Source of the DNA: Fervidobacterium sp.
GTDB taxonomy: Bacteria > Thermotogota > Thermotogae > Thermotogales > Fervidobacteriaceae
Direction: 5' to 3'
Length of the DNA: 64,000 bases
Assembly: GCA_026419195.1 (NCBI GenBank)
Contig: JANZZV010000009.1
Coordinates: 17,683-81,682, forward strand
Shown here: positions 62,907 to 64,000 of the stretch, one piece after another
How the letters are laid out: each line of letters begins with the position of its first letter
How positions within the stretch are numbered: the stretch's first letter is position 1
The notes under the pieces: generated by a model
Told to the model about the DNA's origin: nothing
Databases searched by the model: none
What the model saw: only the letters and a program-made list of their open reading frames with translations
Translations under genes and position numbers: made by a program

Positions 62907-63610
62907 GCATTTTACTGAATGCAAAGAAACAAAGTGTAAAACATTCGTTTTCTTGTTATCAAGCAAAATCTAAGAACAGAGACATTAGTATTATAAGACT
63001 TTTCAAAGAAATTTCAAGAATCCAGAAGGCTCTTAAAGCAGATAGAGAAGCGTTAAAAAAATTAGATCCATCTTTTGAATCTTCTTATCAACTTCTTTTT
63101 CATGCTGGATACAGATCTTTAAGATTGTACAGAATTGCTCACGCTTTTTACATTTCCAACTTTAAATTTTTTGCCTACCTTATATATCATTTGAATCGCG
63201 TTATCTATTCTTGTGATATACATCCAGCTGCTGAGATTGAACCAGGTGTTGTAATTGATCACGGAGTTGGTGTTGTTATTGGTTCCACAGCGGTTGTTGG
63301 TAGTGGTAGCGTAATTTATCATGGAGTAACATTGGGAGCAAAGCATATAACAAAAGGTAAAAGACATCCAACTGTTGGAAAAAACGTAATCATAGGAGCG
63401 GGGGCAAAGTTATTGGGACCTATTAATATAGGTGATTACGCCAGAATAGGCGCAAACGCTGTTGTACTATCTGACATCCCTCCCAAAACTACAGTTGTAG
63501 GAATTCCCGCAAGAGTAGTTAGATTTCATAGCGAATATAGCGATCCAAAAAAGGATGATTTACTTTGTAGATTCAAAAGACAATTTGTATTAAACTCAGG
63601 TGGTAGTTAG
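62888..63610 (+). CDS. cysE: serine O-acetyltransferase
   Basis: Makes O-acetylserine from serine and acetyl-CoA, first step of cysteine synthesis. Up to 240 residues: N-terminal helices with SYQLLFHAGYRSLRLYRIAHAF, then the hexapeptide-repeat helix with the catalytic pair in EPGVVIDHGVGVVIG and IYHGVTLGAKH, and a C-terminal tail. Start is uncertain: GTG 62888 is 11 bases from the ribosome-binding site, which better serves the mini-ORF ATG; TTG 62894 and CTG 62903 are alternatives. cysK begins two bases after the stop. Confidence 0.9.
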   Translation: MRLPWLSILLNAKKQSVKHSFSCYQAKSKNRDISIIRLFKEISRIQKALKADREALKKLDPSFESSYQLLFHAGYRSLRLYRIAHAFYISNFKFFAYLIYHLNRVIYSCDIHPAAEIEPGVVIDHGVGVVIGSTAVVGSGSVIYHGVTLGAKHITKGKRHPTVGKNVIIGAGAKLLGPINIGDYARIGANAVVLSDIPPKTTVVGIPARVVRFHSEYSDPKKDDLLCRFKRQFVLNSGGS

Positions 63611-63612
63611 TT

Positions 63613-64000
63613 ATGGCGAGCAACTTGAATAGTTTATTAGAAAAATTATCTGATGTATACATAGGAAACACTCCGTTAGTTTTTCTTAAAAAGTACGGTG
63701 TTTATGCTAAATTTGAGCGAACAAACCCCATGGGGAGTGTGAAAGACAGACCTGTATATTTTATGCTAAAGGATGCAATTATAAAAGGTCAAATAAATGA
63801 AGATACTATGCTTGTTGAACCAACAAGCGGAAATACCGGAATCGCACTTGCCTATTTTGGAGCAAAACTTGGGTTGAAAGTATTGATAGTAATGCCTAAA
63901 AGTGTATCTGTTGAGAGAAGACAAATCTTACAATCCTTAGGTGCTGAAGTAATTCTAGTTGAAAACATGAGTTTAGCAATTCTGAAGGTAAGGGAAATAG
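63613..64000 (+). CDS. cysK: cysteine synthase, N-terminal part (continues beyond window)
   Basis: ATG 63613 opens a frame that runs off the right edge; 129 codons are visible. PLP-dependent O-acetylserine sulfhydrylase: the cofactor Lys is in NPMGSVKDRP, the phosphate-binding loop is EPTSGNTGIALAYFGA, and GNTPLVFLKK near the start is a family mark. It completes cysteine synthesis from the product of cysE in the same operon. Confidence 0.93.
   Translation, partial: MASNLNSLLEKLSDVYIGNTPLVFLKKYGVYAKFERTNPMGSVKDRPVYFMLKDAIIKGQINEDTMLVEPTSGNTGIALAYFGAKLGLKVLIVMPKSVSVERRQILQSLGAEVILVENMSLAILKVREI

Overview
The window is AT-rich bacterial chromosome with tightly packed operons, mostly non-mobile housekeeping and metabolic genes, many TTG/GTG starts and frequent 4-bp stop/start overlaps. 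Gene content points to the Thermotogota, most like Fervidobacterium or a close relative: a peroxiredoxin-nitroreductase fusion of the Thermotoga maritima type, ferredoxin-dependent 2-oxoacid oxidoreductases, a perR-rubrerythrin-superoxide reductase operon, DUF1576 and DUF3798 proteins, and an asd-dapF-dapA-dapB-dapH-lysC cluster. This assignment is inferred from gene families, not from an rRNA gene; I see no rRNA, tRNA or CRISPR array here. Layout: 1-10.2 kb (+) holds the end of a GGDEF protein, an ABC exporter, a radical SAM protein, fliR and flhB, two hypothetical proteins, then M20 amidohydrolase, SAM hydrolase (DUF62), a lysozyme-like protein and ecfT. 10.2-16.9 kb (-) is the lysine/diaminopimelate operon by the N-acetyl route, preceded by what reads as a complete ribosome-mediated attenuator: consensus promoter, Shine-Dalgarno, a 39-codon leader ORF with three Lys codons, mutually exclusive hairpins, and a strong terminator. 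17-25 kb (-) carries a GGDEF protein and the iorA-iorB-korA-korB-Prx/Ntr operon. 25.2-30.2 kb (+) is a DUF3798 binding protein with a ribose-type ABC importer. 30-36 kb contains an esterase, crcB plus a DUF190 protein, an AT-rich island with a small membrane ORF, a DUF47/Pit phosphate transport pair and a hydroxyacid dehydrogenase. 36-44.6 kb (+) runs rqcH-like, uvrB, GH20 hexosaminidase, an orphan two-domain ABC permease and a phosphohexomutase. 44.8-56 kb is mixed: PhzF, phosphoesterase, isochorismatase-like hydrolase, an interleaved-helix element that looks like a relic IS200/IS605 right end, DUF1576, a lipoprotein hydrolase, a queuosine-precursor transporter, STAS protein, ArsB-like permease, and a sufC-sufB minimal Fe-S pair with comB. 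56-64 kb has a PAS-GGDEF-EAL protein, malic enzyme, an outer-membrane-like protein, DUF554, the perR-rbr-sor operon, and cysE-cysK preceded by a 7-codon ORF MGCGCLG. How they work together: several amino-acid operons seem to be controlled by short translated leaders (Lys upstream of asd; possibly Cys upstream of cysE) rather than by the lysine riboswitch known upstream of asd in Thermotoga. The iorAB/korAB enzymes and the malic enzyme fit a fermentative, ferredoxin-centred metabolism; the perR operon and Prx-Ntr protect it from oxygen. A second theme is translation initiation: ecfT, the ABC permease, fliR and the EAL protein have family-length N-termini that only fit if CTG, CTG, ATA and ATT respectively are used as start codons behind good ribosome-binding sites.
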